A DNA stretch of 64,000 bases from contig NZ_WOFO01000002.1 of assembly GCF_010993705.1 (NCBI RefSeq), positions 124,001-188,000 of the forward strand, written 5' to 3'. Shown here one piece after another: positions 26,419 through 35,993 of the stretch. Below the pieces are notes generated by a model. The model did no database searches. It saw only the letters and a program-made list of their open reading frames with translations, and had not been told where the DNA came from. The stretch comes from Cyclobacterium sp. SYSU L10401. GTDB taxonomy: Bacteria > Bacteroidota > Bacteroidia > Cytophagales > Cyclobacteriaceae. Position numbers and translations under genes: made by a program. Position 1 is the first letter of the stretch, and each line of letters begins with the position of its first letter.

Positions 26419-27585
26419 ATGAATAAAACCAGTCAACCAGACCTTAAAAGAGATCCTGAATTGGGGTCTCCCGCTTCTTCAGATGTGACCACTTCCCGGA
26501 GACTGCTCTCCATTGATGCCTTGAGAGGATTTGACATGTTGCTGATAGCCGGAGGAGGTACTTTTTTGGTCTTGCTGAAGGGTAAAACAGGAATAGCCGC
26601 ACTGGACTGGATCGCCAATCAGCTTACCCACCCGGAATGGAATGGCTTTACTTTTTATGATTTTATCTTTCCCCTGTTTTTATTTATTGCAGGTGTTTCC
26701 CTGACTTTTTCATTGAATAAGGGCAGGTCCCTGGGGCTATCCAAATTTACCCTTTACAGGAAAACCTTTATCAGAATGCTAATTTTGATTTTGTTGGGCA
26801 TTCTCTATAAAAATGCTCCCATTCCTTTTTTTGAACCCGACCAAATCAGGTTAGGCAGTGTACTGGGAAGGATTGGTTTGGCAACTTTTGTTTCCACCCT
26901 CCTGTTTCTGAACCTGGACTTTACCAAAAGATTGATTACAGGACTGGTCATACTCTTCTTATATTATGGGGCATTGTATTTGATTCCTGTACCTGGTTTC
27001 GGCGCAGGAGACCTTAGCATAGAAGGCAATTTGGTAGGCTGGTTTGACAGAACCTTTCTGCCGGGAAGGCTATTACAGGGCAATTATGATGAGTTGGGTC
27101 TGCTCACCCAGATACCTGCCCTTTGTCTGACCATTTTTGGTACGCTGGCGGGAGAAATTCTGGGTAAGGCCTGGCTGGATAACCGAAAGATAAAATACCT
27201 TAGCCTGGCAGGAGTCATAGGAATCGCCGTAGGTTTGCTTTGGAGCCTTCATTTCCCCATCAACAAACACCTGTGGACCAGCTCCTTCATCCTTTTGACC
27301 ACAGGTATGGCATTCTTGTTTTTAATGTTGTTTTATTTGGTCATTGATGTATGGAAAATCAGAAAATGGGCATTTTTTTTCCAGGTCATTGGCTTGAATT
27401 CCCTAACAATTTATTTTGCCTACAGTTTCATCAATTTCAATTATACCAGCAGCAAATTATTTAGCGGTTTATATGCTCCTTTACCTGAGGATTGGCATCC
27501 TGTTTTCCAGGCATTCGGTGCTTTTTTGCTGGTGTGGGTTTTTCTTTATATCCTTTACCGCCTTAAAATATTTGTCAAAGTTTAA
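26419..27585 (+). CDS. nagX: NagX-like membrane acyltransferase family protein (DUF5009 / HGSNAT-like)
   Basis: The protein has 388 residues with about ten membrane helices. The segment RRLLSIDALRGFDMLLIAGGG and later FYDFIFPLFLFIAGVSLTFSL identify the NagX / heparan-alpha-glucosaminide N-acetyltransferase-like family. In proteobacterial chitin regulons NagX sits with N-acetylglucosamine genes, and here it faces a GH109-type, nagB and transporter set. It may acetylate or transport amino sugars; the reaction is not established. The N-terminal 30 residues are hydrophilic and cytoplasmic. Confidence 0.82.
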   Translation: MNKTSQPDLKRDPELGSPASSDVTTSRRLLSIDALRGFDMLLIAGGGTFLVLLKGKTGIAALDWIANQLTHPEWNGFTFYDFIFPLFLFIAGVSLTFSLNKGRSLGLSKFTLYRKTFIRMLILILLGILYKNAPIPFFEPDQIRLGSVLGRIGLATFVSTLLFLNLDFTKRLITGLVILFLYYGALYLIPVPGFGAGDLSIEGNLVGWFDRTFLPGRLLQGNYDELGLLTQIPALCLTIFGTLAGEILGKAWLDNRKIKYLSLAGVIGIAVGLLWSLHFPINKHLWTSSFILLTTGMAFLFLMLFYLVIDVWKIRKWAFFFQVIGLNSLTIYFAYSFINFNYTSSKLFSGLYAPLPEDWHPVFQAFGAFLLVWVFLYILYRLKIFVKV

Positions 27586-27589
27586 ACCC

Positions 27590-28045
27590 CTAAATGGCAC
27601 TTGCCATGGCTGTTGCTATTTGCATCAAAGCAGCACTTTCTTCCGCAGAAAATTCGTAGGGATCCTTTTTGGCTATGCCAAGTGTTCCATAGAGCTTCCC
27701 ATCCAAAAGCATGGGAGCAGTAATGGCACCTTCTACCCTGGTATCCTTGGCACCTGGCCTTACCACTCCGGAATCATCGGATTGCAGGTTACATACCTGA
27801 ACGGCTTCTTTTCTCTCAGCAGCGATGCCTGCCATTCCTTTGCCCACCGGGATCTGAGACATTTTGGGCAATAAAAATTCCGGTATTCCTACCTGGGCCT
27901 TTAATTCCAAAAGCTTGCTTTCTTTATCCAACACATGGATAGTACCGGTGACACAGGAAAAGGCTGAAAGGGTTTCTTCCAACCAGAGCTGCCAGTCTGG
28001 ATCTGAACTGGTTTTGATCAAATGGGATAGCTTTTCAGTCTGCAT
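27590..28045 (-). CDS. GAF domain protein
   Basis: The protein has 151 residues made of a single GAF domain (about residues 20-150): FSCVTGTIHVLDKESKLLELKAQVG, IPVGKGMAGIAAERKEAVQV and SAEESAALMQIATAMA. No output domain is attached. Some free GAF proteins are methionine-(R)-sulfoxide reductases (fRMsr), but this sequence shows only one or two Cys and not the full set, so a small-ligand sensor is equally likely. It converges on nagX with 4 bp between stops. Confidence 0.8.
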   Translation of the reverse strand: MQTEKLSHLIKTSSDPDWQLWLEETLSAFSCVTGTIHVLDKESKLLELKAQVGIPEFLLPKMSQIPVGKGMAGIAAERKEAVQVCNLQSDDSGVVRPGAKDTRVEGAITAPMLLDGKLYGTLGIAKKDPYEFSAEESAALMQIATAMASAI

Positions 28046-28147
28046 AGAAGATACATTTATAAGTTAAGGTTTAGCTGCAATATTAAGGAATTACTACTTA
28101 CTTTTTAAGCATTAATGTATAAATTCGTAAAAACAAAAACCAGGCAT

Positions 28148-28852
28148 ATGCAATTATTTTTCGAGGAAAACATCAGTGGAGAATCCTTTGAACTGGAGGC
28201 AAAAGAATCGAACCACCTGGTCAAAGTTTTACGAAAAAACATTGGTGACACCGTCCTGTTTACCAATGGCAAGGGCTCAATTTTTACCTGCATGATTGAA
28301 GATAATCATTCCAAAAAGTGTAAACTAAAAATTATATCCCAGGATTTTTCTCCTCTCGAAAAATACCATATTCACCTGGCCATCGCTCCTACCAAAAACA
28401 TGGACCGGATGGAATGGATGTTGGAAAAAATCACCGAATTGGGATTCAATGAAATCACTTTCCTCAAAACGACCCATATAGAGAGAAATCAGGTTAATTT
28501 TGATCGGTTGGAAAAAAAGCTCATAGCTGCCTGTAAGCAAAGCTATAAAGCATGGCTGCCCGTAATGAATGAAATCACAGCATTTGATGACTTCATATCT
28601 GATGGAAGTTTTGCTACTTACGAAAGATTCATTGCCTATCTGGATAAAGAAAATAACCGGCATTTGTATCAGTTGGCCAGTCCCAACCAATCCTATCTGG
28701 TCCTGGTTGGTCCGGAAGGAGATTTCAGTCCGGGGGAAATTACATTGGCTTTGGAAGAGGGATTTAAACCCTGTTCCCTGGGAAAACACCGATTAAGAAC
28801 AGAAACAGCAGGCATGGCCGTAGTGCACACGCTTAATTTGCTCCATTGTTAA
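28148..28852 (+). CDS. rsmE: 16S rRNA (uracil(1498)-N3)-methyltransferase RsmE
   Basis: The protein has 234 residues from the ATG at 28148 (MQLFFEENI); the upstream ATG at 28115 adds a basic stretch not typical of the family. The N-terminal PUA-like domain shows ESNHLVKVLRKNIGD. The C-terminal SPOUT domain shows IAPTKNMDRMEWMLEKITELG, LVGPEGDFSPGEI and LGKHRLRTETAGMAV, the knot that binds S-adenosylmethionine. It methylates U1498 of 16S rRNA. Confidence 0.95.
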   Translation: MQLFFEENISGESFELEAKESNHLVKVLRKNIGDTVLFTNGKGSIFTCMIEDNHSKKCKLKIISQDFSPLEKYHIHLAIAPTKNMDRMEWMLEKITELGFNEITFLKTTHIERNQVNFDRLEKKLIAACKQSYKAWLPVMNEITAFDDFISDGSFATYERFIAYLDKENNRHLYQLASPNQSYLVLVGPEGDFSPGEITLALEEGFKPCSLGKHRLRTETAGMAVVHTLNLLHC

Positions 28853-28894
28853 TCTCCTCCGAGATCCTAGCCAGGTCGGTTTTAATAATAAAAA

Positions 28895-29629
28895 TTATGA
28901 TGAAAACCTGGCATCATAATAGGCCAGGGCCTTTTCCAGATCTTCCGGAACATCAATGGCTACTGCCTGATGTTCGGTTTTTACCATTTTAACCTTGTAA
29001 CCATTTTCAAGTAGCCGCAACTGTTCCAACATTTCAATTTTTTCCAAAGGTGATTTCTCCCAGCCCGTAAATGCCATCAGCAGTTCCTTTTTGTAAGCGT
29101 AAATGCCAATATGCCTGAAATATACCGGCTTACTGCTTTCATCCCGTGGGTACGGTACCGGGGACCTGCTGAAATAGAGGGAAAACCCCTTTGCATCCAC
29201 CACTACTTTTACAATATTGGGATTATGAATCAGGTCTTGCCCCTTTATGGGACTCATCAATGAGGCTACTTCTACCTGTGGATCAGCGAAAACTGCAATC
29301 AAATCTGAAAGGGAACTGCTGTCCTGAAAGGGCTCATCACCCTGCACATTGACAATAATGTCTGCATCAAGGGATGCTGCAGCTTCGGCAATCCTGTCTG
29401 AGCCACTTTCATGTTCTTTTTGACTAAAAAATACCCTTCCTCCCTCATTTTCTACCGCCATGGCAATGTCCTGATGATCAGTCACTACCATGACCTCATC
29501 AAAAACCCCGGTGGCCAGGGTACTGAGATAGGTCCTTGCAATCAATGGTTTTCCCCTTAGGTCTGCCAATAGTTTTGCCGGAAACCTGGTCGCCCCAAAT
29601 CTTGCAGGAATTAATGCTATGGTCTTCAT
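28895..29629 (-). CDS. kdsB: 3-deoxy-manno-octulosonate cytidylyltransferase (CMP-Kdo synthetase)
   Basis: The protein has 244 residues, the family length. It activates Kdo with CTP for lipopolysaccharide inner-core synthesis. The N-terminus IALIPARFGATRFPAKLLADL is the nucleotide-binding signature; NVQGDEPF and YFRHIGIYAYKKE are also diagnostic. Other kds genes are not in the window. Its presence implies a lipid A/Kdo-type outer membrane. It converges on rsmE. Confidence 0.95.
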   Translation of the reverse strand: MKTIALIPARFGATRFPAKLLADLRGKPLIARTYLSTLATGVFDEVMVVTDHQDIAMAVENEGGRVFFSQKEHESGSDRIAEAAASLDADIIVNVQGDEPFQDSSSLSDLIAVFADPQVEVASLMSPIKGQDLIHNPNIVKVVVDAKGFSLYFSRSPVPYPRDESSKPVYFRHIGIYAYKKELLMAFTGWEKSPLEKIEMLEQLRLLENGYKVKMVKTEHQAVAIDVPEDLEKALAYYDARFSS

Positions 29630-29802
29630 TTATTCAAAATACTGTTTTAACTTTATAAGGTTATCAAATTCGATCAGATTTTGGCTTTGTCCAACACAAA
29701 TCCTTAGACGAATGGATGTGCAAAACTAATGAATTTTACTTCAATATGAGGAAACAGGCTTGGGTAATAAAAATTTGTGATCAAGCCCTTAAAAAAATGT
29801 TT

Positions 29803-31689
29803 ATGAAAAATAATGTAAAAAGTCTTTGGCTGATGTCCTTGCTTTTTCTGTTGTCCGGCACCTTATCCATGGGGCAGGGACAAGAGGAATTTGTTGCAAA
29901 TAATTATGATAAAAAGGAATATTCTGTGCCTATGCGGGATGGTACCAGCCTTCATACAGTGGTTTATAGCCCTAAAGACAAATCCGGGACCTATCCCATG
30001 CTGATGCAAAGAACACCTTACAGTGCCGGACCATACGGTGAGGGCAACATGAAAAACAGTTTGGGGCCCTCCTCCTTTCTTATGGAAGATGGGTACATCT
30101 TTGTGTATCAGGATGTCAGGGGAAGGTGGATGTCAGAGGGAAGCTATGACAATATGCGTCCTACTTTAAATGAAAGAAGTGACGATCCTCAAAAAATTGA
30201 TGAAAGCACTGATACCTATGACACAATAGAATGGTTACTGGCCAATGTAGACAATCACAATGGAAAAGTGGGGCAATGGGGCATCAGTTATCCCGGGTTT
30301 TATAGTGCGGCAGCACTTCCTTTTGCTCATCCCAACCTGAAAGCCGTTTCTCCTCAAGCACCTATTGGAGATTTTTATTTTGATGATTTCCATCATAATG
30401 GAGCTTATTTCTTGAGCTATTGGTTGGCTACAAGTGTGTTTGGCTACCAAAAGGAAGAACCTACAACTGAAGCCTGGTATGATATGGTGAACCCGGGAAC
30501 CAACGATGGCTATCAGTTTTTTATGGATATGGGTCCGTTGAAAAATGCTGACAAATATTATGGAGAGGATAATTTCTTTTGGCAACAGCTAAAAAACAAC
30601 CCGGATTACAATGAATTCTGGAAGGAAAGAAGCATTATCCCACACCTGAAAGATGTTTCTCCTGCCGTTATGGTCGTAGGAGGATGGTTTGATGCAGAGG
30701 ACCTCTATGGGCCTTTGACCATTTACAAAACCATAGAAAAAAATAATCCTGAGACCTACAATAGTCTGGTAATGGGGCCCTGGTCTCACGGAGACTGGTC
30801 AAGGGAAAAGGGTCCACAGGTGGTTTCCAACATGTATTTTGGAGATTCCATCTCCACCTGGTACCAAAAAGAAGTAGAAAGAAAATTTTTCCATCATTTT
30901 CTTAAAGAGGAATCAGAAGGGGGCCCCGGATTACCTGAAGCCTATATGTTTGATACAGGATTGAACCAATGGGAAGAGTTTCAGGAATGGCCTCCAAAAG
31001 AAAGTGAGTGGACGAGCTTTTACCTACAGGAAAATGGAGGGCTTTCTCAGGATAAACCTACTGGAAATAGGTTTTCAACCTTTGAGTCCGACCCTGCCAA
31101 GCCTGTTCCTTACAGCCAGGATATCAAAATCACTTTCACTCCCAGAAAATACATGGCAGATGACCAGCGATTTGCTGCCAGAAGACCTGATGTCCTGACC
31201 TTTGAAACATCCGTTTTAGAAGAAGATATCACACTGGCCGGGGAAATCATGGCCCAGCTGAAAGTGGCTACCTCGCAGACAGATGCAGACTGGGTGGTGA
31301 AGTTGATCGATGTTTTTCCTGCTGACCATCCCAATCACCCTTATGTGCAGGATGGTGTAGACATGGGAAATTACCACCTGATGGTGAGGTCAGAGGTCAT
31401 TCGGGGCAGGTATAGGGAAAGTTTTGAAAAGCCCATCCCCTTTGTTCCCGATCAAATTACGGATGTAGATTTTCAATTACAGGATGTTTATCATACCTTT
31501 AAGAAAGGGCATAAAATCCAGATCCAAATTCAAAGTACCTGGTTTCCGTTAATAGACAGAAACCCTCAGAAATATGTAGACAATATTTTTGAAGCTTCGG
31601 AAGAAGATTTTGTAAAAGCCATTCATAAAGTCTTTCACACGGAAAATTTTCCTGGAAAAATAAATGTTATGGTATTGCCAAACAAATAA
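29803..31689 (+). CDS. CocE/NonD family alpha/beta-hydrolase, exported
   Basis: From the ATG at 29803 the protein has 628 residues and a signal peptide (MKNNVKSLWLMSLLFLLSG). The reading frame extends back to 29716 but those extra 29 residues would bury the signal. The X-Pro dipeptidyl-peptidase (S15) fold is clear: YSVPMRDGTSLHTVVYSP, YQDVRGRWMSEG, the nucleophile in GQWGISYPGFY (Ser162 in this numbering), and the C-terminal jelly roll. Members cleave acyl esters, glutaryl amides or alpha-amino esters. It is 17 bp upstream of ferritin. Confidence 0.9.
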   Translation: MKNNVKSLWLMSLLFLLSGTLSMGQGQEEFVANNYDKKEYSVPMRDGTSLHTVVYSPKDKSGTYPMLMQRTPYSAGPYGEGNMKNSLGPSSFLMEDGYIFVYQDVRGRWMSEGSYDNMRPTLNERSDDPQKIDESTDTYDTIEWLLANVDNHNGKVGQWGISYPGFYSAAALPFAHPNLKAVSPQAPIGDFYFDDFHHNGAYFLSYWLATSVFGYQKEEPTTEAWYDMVNPGTNDGYQFFMDMGPLKNADKYYGEDNFFWQQLKNNPDYNEFWKERSIIPHLKDVSPAVMVVGGWFDAEDLYGPLTIYKTIEKNNPETYNSLVMGPWSHGDWSREKGPQVVSNMYFGDSISTWYQKEVERKFFHHFLKEESEGGPGLPEAYMFDTGLNQWEEFQEWPPKESEWTSFYLQENGGLSQDKPTGNRFSTFESDPAKPVPYSQDIKITFTPRKYMADDQRFAARRPDVLTFETSVLEEDITLAGEIMAQLKVATSQTDADWVVKLIDVFPADHPNHPYVQDGVDMGNYHLMVRSEVIRGRYRESFEKPIPFVPDQITDVDFQLQDVYHTFKKGHKIQIQIQSTWFPLIDRNPQKYVDNIFEASEEDFVKAIHKVFHTENFPGKINVMVLPNK

Positions 31690-31706
31690 TTTAAACACAC
31701 AAGCAT

Positions 31707-32255
31707 ATGAAAACCAAAGAAAAAGAAATAGTGACCCTAAAAAGGTCACTCCTGATGGATACCGAAGAAAAACTTAACAAGCAGGTAGAAATGGAAGGAA
31801 AATCCTCCGCTTACTATCTTTCCATGGCTTCATGGGCTGAAATGCAGGGTTTTACCAATTCTGCCCGTTTCCTTTATGACCATGCTGAGGAAGAGCGGGG
31901 CCATATGTTAAAATTGTTCCGGTACATCAATGAAGCCGGAGGCCATGCCATCCAACCTGAAATTACCAACATCCGGCAGCACTTCAATTCCCTACGGGAG
32001 GTTTTTGAGCTTATCCTGGAACATGAAATTGCGGTAACCAAATCTATCAATAACATTGTAGACCATTGTTTCAATGTAAAAGATTTTGCTACCTTCAGTT
32101 TTATGCAATGGTTTGTTACCGAGCAAAGGGAAGAAGAAACATTGGCCAGAAGAGCCCTGGAGATTTTTGAAATCATCGGAGAAGAAGGCATCGGACTTTG
32201 GACCATTGATCAGGAAATGGGAAAACTACATTCCACGACAGAAGAAAAGGAATAA
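31707..32255 (+). CDS. Non-heme ferritin
   Basis: The protein has 182 residues. It has the four-helix bundle with ferroxidase ligands: VEMEGKSSAYYLSMASW, YDHAEEERGHMLKLF (ExxH), ELILEHEIAVTKSINNI and FMQWFVTEQREEE. It stores iron as a 24-mer in the cytoplasm. The first 16 residues precede the usual start of helix A, so ATG 31755 is an alternative start, although Bacteroidota ferritins often carry such an extension. A strong terminator follows. Confidence 0.92.
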   Translation: MKTKEKEIVTLKRSLLMDTEEKLNKQVEMEGKSSAYYLSMASWAEMQGFTNSARFLYDHAEEERGHMLKLFRYINEAGGHAIQPEITNIRQHFNSLREVFELILEHEIAVTKSINNIVDHCFNVKDFATFSFMQWFVTEQREEETLARRALEIFEIIGEEGIGLWTIDQEMGKLHSTTEEKE

Positions 32256-32277
32256 TACCTCAACAATTTCAATTGAA

Positions 32278-32309
32278 TCCTTCAGGAAAACATTTCCTGA
32301 AGGATTTTT
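32278..32309 (+). terminator. Rho-independent terminator after ferritin
   Basis: TCCTTCAGGAAA (32278-32289) pairs perfectly with TTTCCTGAAGGA (32293-32304), a 12-bp stem with a 3-nt loop, followed by TTTTT (32305-32309). It is 23 bp after the ferritin stop. Confidence 0.85.
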
Positions 32310-32423
32310 AATTTTTAAGTCAATAAACAGGCAGCTATTTGGTTTGTGGCTTAATTTTTGAATAAATTATTTTATTCTTATCAATTAATCATTATATTTC
32401 ATCGGATAATAAACCCTACACTC

Positions 32424-32975
32424 ATGAAAAAATTATTGCCTATTTGGATGGTTTTGTTTTTCCTGATAGCAGGTTTGGGTTTTGCCCAGATTCCTGATAC
32501 CATTGAAGTAGAGCCATTTCCGGAAAATTCAAAAAAAACAACCTCTCAAAAGGACCTAGAGGGTTTATGGGAATTGAGTTACATCTACGACAAATTCAAA
32601 CCTTTTGATGAGCTTTTTCCGGACAAAAAACCTACCCTTTATTTTGATACCGTCAACAAAACTGCCTTTGGGCACACCGGCTGCAATATTTTCAGTATCC
32701 TCACCTATTTAGAAGGTAACGGAATTGATGTTTTGGGCTTTATGGGGATGACCGAAAAGTGGTGTGAAGGAGATGGAGAGGATATTTTTCTCACCGTCTT
32801 AAAGTCCGCCCACACCTTTGAAATTGATGATGAGGGCACCCTGTCTTTTTCCTGTGGCAATCTTGAAATCATGAAGTTGAAAAAATTGGAAGACAACAAG
32901 AGCCACCCTTTTGACATCCCAAAAATCATGGCCTGGCGGCCAGGATTCCCGCTGTCCTTTGACAATCTCCGCTAA
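32424..32975 (+). CDS. META domain protein, exported
   Basis: The protein has 183 residues from the ATG at 32424, which starts a signal peptide (MKKLLPIWMVLFFLIAGLGFAQ); the upstream ATG at 32358 would bury it. The rest is a META/HslJ-like domain: LEGLWELSYI, TAFGHTGCNIFS, MTEKWCEG and LKSAHTFEIDDEGTLSFSCG. The TxxxC and GCN pair is a family mark. HslJ-like proteins are linked to stress or drug tolerance, but no biochemical role is established. Confidence 0.78.
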   Translation: MKKLLPIWMVLFFLIAGLGFAQIPDTIEVEPFPENSKKTTSQKDLEGLWELSYIYDKFKPFDELFPDKKPTLYFDTVNKTAFGHTGCNIFSILTYLEGNGIDVLGFMGMTEKWCEGDGEDIFLTVLKSAHTFEIDDEGTLSFSCGNLEIMKLKKLEDNKSHPFDIPKIMAWRPGFPLSFDNLR

Positions 32976-33030
32976 AAACCTGTACTTCCCTTTTTAATTG
33001 GCCGATAGGAATAACCCTCGGATAAGGTTA

Positions 33031-34512
33031 TCAGTTTCCATTTTCCAGGGATTTGGCTTTTAATACCAGGGCCGTTCTGAATTCATACAAGCTGGCCTCC
33101 AATCCTACCGGATAAATGTGTGGATTAACCAATCTTTTGTGGGTTTTGTCAAAAACAGCTAACCTTTCCTGAGTCCTTTGCCGAATTTGATGGATAGAAG
33201 GTCTTTGATAAATTTTCTGACCTTTAGAAAATATGGGTTTCAGCAGTGTTTCAGCTTCCGCATGTTCGACAGAAATCTTCTTTCTCCTGGTGGGATCGTT
33301 TGGATCTATGATGGTGACCTTATTCCCATGCGCTATTCCCTCCAAATAAATCATATCGGCCATGGCTTTTCCATTGCTTGTATACCTGACCACATTATGG
33401 TACCCTGGAATATTTATTTTTATAGATTGCTGAGAAAGTTTAATTTTAGGGATCCATTCTTCCTTCTGGTTCTTCAAGGCAGAAAGTTTGTAAACAGCAC
33501 CCAGGGCAGGCTGATCATAGGCAGTAACCAACTTGGTACCTACCCCCCAAATGTCTATGGATGCTTCCTGCATTTTAAGGGAAGTAATGATGTGTTCATC
33601 CAAATCATTGCTGGCTACAATTTTTACTTCGGAAAACCCTGCCTGGTCTAACATGGCCCTGGCCATATTGCTGAAATAGGCCAAATCTCCTGAATCGATC
33701 CGAATGCCCTTGAGTTTTTTCCCTTTTTTTCTTAAACCCTCAGCAATGACAATGGCATTTTTTACACCCTGGGTAATGTCATAGGTATCTACCAAAAGGA
33801 TGGTATTGTCTGGAAAAGTAGCTGCATAAGCCTCAAAAGCTTCCATCTCATTATCGAAGGACATGATCCAGCTGTGGGCATGGGTACCGGATACAGGGAT
33901 ATCAAAAAGCTTTCCGGCCATCACATTGGAAGTAGAAGAGCAACCTCCAATATAAGAAGCCCTGCTTGCCGCGAGGGCACCATCAATCCCCTGTGCTCTC
34001 CTTAGACCAAATTCCATCACCGGATCACCGTTTGCGGCAAGAACTATCCTAGCTGCCTTGGTAGCAATGAGTGTCTGAAAATTAATGATATTGAGTAAAG
34101 GCGTTTCGAGGAGCTGACATTGAAGAAGAGGTCCTTTAACCCTTACAATGGGCATATTGGGAAATACCACCTCCCCTTCTTCTACCGCATCTAGGTCGCA
34201 GCTGAATGTCAGGTTTTTCAAATAGGAAATGAATTCAGGATCAAATTCTCTGTTTCCTTTTTCGTCTTTCATTTCTGCCAGATAGGCCAGGTCATGGTCT
34301 GTAAATTTCATGTTCCTGCAATAATCAATGACATAATCCAAACCTGCAGCAATGGTAAATCCACTTTGAAAGGGATTTTTTCTGAAAAAAAGATTGAAAA
34401 CAGCTTCTTCTTCGGCTTTCCCTGCCTTCCAATAGGCATATGCCATGGTAAACTGGTAAAAGTCTGTTAACAGGGTTAGTGAGCTTTGGTAAAGGTCCTT
34501 GGTGATTTTCAT
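33031..34512 (-). CDS. pncB: Nicotinate phosphoribosyltransferase
   Basis: The protein has 493 residues. It makes nicotinate mononucleotide from nicotinate and PRPP for NAD salvage. Segments LLTDFYQFTMAYAYWKAGK, VMEFGLRRAQGIDGALAASRASYIGG and VSGTHAHSWIMSF (the phosphorylated His region) are diagnostic, as is IRIDSGDLAYFS. Length fits the long bacterial type. It converges on the META gene, with a 55-bp gap holding a weak ATAACC/GGTTAT hairpin (33011-33031). Confidence 0.95.
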   Translation of the reverse strand: MKITKDLYQSSLTLLTDFYQFTMAYAYWKAGKAEEEAVFNLFFRKNPFQSGFTIAAGLDYVIDYCRNMKFTDHDLAYLAEMKDEKGNREFDPEFISYLKNLTFSCDLDAVEEGEVVFPNMPIVRVKGPLLQCQLLETPLLNIINFQTLIATKAARIVLAANGDPVMEFGLRRAQGIDGALAASRASYIGGCSSTSNVMAGKLFDIPVSGTHAHSWIMSFDNEMEAFEAYAATFPDNTILLVDTYDITQGVKNAIVIAEGLRKKGKKLKGIRIDSGDLAYFSNMARAMLDQAGFSEVKIVASNDLDEHIITSLKMQEASIDIWGVGTKLVTAYDQPALGAVYKLSALKNQKEEWIPKIKLSQQSIKINIPGYHNVVRYTSNGKAMADMIYLEGIAHGNKVTIIDPNDPTRRKKISVEHAEAETLLKPIFSKGQKIYQRPSIHQIRQRTQERLAVFDKTHKRLVNPHIYPVGLEASLYEFRTALVLKAKSLENGN

Positions 34513-34573
34513 AAAAGTAATATTGTAAAGCCCAAATTTACAGGTTTCAGCGGCTTATTCCATCTTTTATACC

Positions 34574-35419
34574 TTAATTTATCCTGCTTCTCCTTGAATT
34601 GAACAAATTCATGATCACACCTGAAAGCACCAGTAACATACCGCCATAAGTCCAGATATTATAGGTTTCATTAAAAAGCACAAAACCAAAACCCAGGGCA
34701 TAAATGATTCCAATGTAATTCAAACTCGCCACTTTTGCCAAATTGGCATTTTGATAGGCCATGGTCATGAAATATTGAGCAAACTGGGTAAGGACACCAA
34801 TCAAAAGCAGCAGCCCCCAATCCCAGCCTACCGGCATGACCCAAAAATAATAACTTAGCAGACCGGCAATAGGGATGGTGACCAAAGGAAAATAAAAAAC
34901 GATCACCAAAGGGTGTTCGGTATTTTTTAATTTTCTGATCACATTATAGGCCAACCCTGAAAAAAGGGCTGATGTCACCCCAATGCCCAAGAATAAGGGA
35001 TCAATCCGGGAGTCAAAACCTTCAATCATCAAAACCCCCGAAAAAGCGATCGCAAAGTAAAAAAACTGAATCGGCCGGACTTTTTCGTTTACTATAAAAA
35101 TACCCAAAATACTGGTAAATATAGGTCCGAGGTATTGAATGGTCACTGCGCTGGCCAGGGGAATCTTTTGCAGGGTATAGAAAAAAGTGATCAGTCCTAT
35201 GGAACCTACAACTCCCCTCATGATCAATAATTTCTTATTGTTTCCCAAAACGGGCACCCTTTGCTTTTTCAAAATCAGGAAACTGAAAATGAAACTGAAG
35301 ACTGATCTGAACAGAATGATTTCTATGGCTGGTATATGCGGTAAAAACTTGACCGTTACATTCATCAGGGCGAAAAAAAAACTTGCCAACAACATGTGCC
35401 GGACACTTTCATTGCTCAA
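34574..35419 (-). CDS. EamA/DMT-family drug/metabolite transporter
   Basis: The protein has 281 residues with ten hydrophobic segments in two EamA repeats. The repeats open with HMLLASFFFALMNVTVKFL and GLAYNVIRKL, and IIYALGFGFVLFNETYNIWTYGG is the typical ninth/tenth helix region. The family exports amino acids, drugs or other metabolites; the substrate cannot be read here. It is divergent from PrxQ. Confidence 0.88.
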   Translation of the reverse strand: MSNESVRHMLLASFFFALMNVTVKFLPHIPAIEIILFRSVFSFIFSFLILKKQRVPVLGNNKKLLIMRGVVGSIGLITFFYTLQKIPLASAVTIQYLGPIFTSILGIFIVNEKVRPIQFFYFAIAFSGVLMIEGFDSRIDPLFLGIGVTSALFSGLAYNVIRKLKNTEHPLVIVFYFPLVTIPIAGLLSYYFWVMPVGWDWGLLLLIGVLTQFAQYFMTMAYQNANLAKVASLNYIGIIYALGFGFVLFNETYNIWTYGGMLLVLSGVIMNLFNSRRSRIN

Positions 35420-35515
35420 AACAGATCAATTTATCATGAAAAGAAAATTTCTAATTAAAAGCAACAATAGAAAAAATTGGTTCCTAAGCCACAATAAAAT
35501 CCATTTTTTCAAACT

Positions 35516-35523
35516 TAATTTTG
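35516..35523 (+). promoter_or_regulatory. -7 promoter element for prxQ
   Basis: TAATTTTG matches TAnnTTTG and lies 25 bp before the PrxQ start codon. No clear -33 TTTG at the expected distance. Confidence 0.45.
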
Positions 35524-35548
35524 GGATGTTTGTTAAACAAATAAAAAA

Positions 35549-35992
35549 ATGGGATTAAAGAAAGGACAAAAAGCACCAGATTTCACCTTACCTTCTACCT
35601 CCGGTACTGATTTCAAACTTTCCAGGGACCTATTTGGTAAACCCTGCGTGATTTACTTTTATCCAAAGGATTTTACTGGTGGATGCACCGCTCAGGCTTG
35701 TGAATTCAGAGATCAATTTGCCGATTTTAAAGACCTTGATTTACCCGTTATTGGAATCAGCAGAGATGACATTCCCACACATTTGCGCTTTAAAAAAGCT
35801 CATGATCTTCCCTTTGAATTGCTTTCCGATGAATCAGGCGAGGTTTGTAAGAAGTACGATGCGCTGGTTCCACTGCTTGGCATTCCCAAAAGGGTTACTT
35901 ATTTGCTGGACAAGGGTCATGTGATAAAAGATGCGTTTCAGGACATGTTCAATGCCAAAGCTCACATTGAGAAAATGTTGGACAATTATTAA
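35549..35992 (+). CDS. bcp: Thiol peroxidase PrxQ / Bcp-type peroxiredoxin
   Basis: The protein has 147 residues. It carries the peroxidatic Cys46 and resolving Cys51 in DFTGGCTAQACEFRD, the five-residue spacing typical of atypical 2-Cys PrxQ/Bcp. It reduces hydrogen peroxide and alkyl peroxides in the cytoplasm using thioredoxin. It ends next to a bidirectional terminator and faces the Gfo/Idh/MocA gene. Confidence 0.94.
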   Translation: MGLKKGQKAPDFTLPSTSGTDFKLSRDLFGKPCVIYFYPKDFTGGCTAQACEFRDQFADFKDLDLPVIGISRDDIPTHLRFKKAHDLPFELLSDESGEVCKKYDALVPLLGIPKRVTYLLDKGHVIKDAFQDMFNAKAHIEKMLDNY

Positions 35993-35993
35993 C

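Noticed and set aside
27416-27874. 152-residue plus-strand reading frame across nagX end and the GAF gene
   Set aside because: It overlaps two well-supported genes in other frames and has no family signature.
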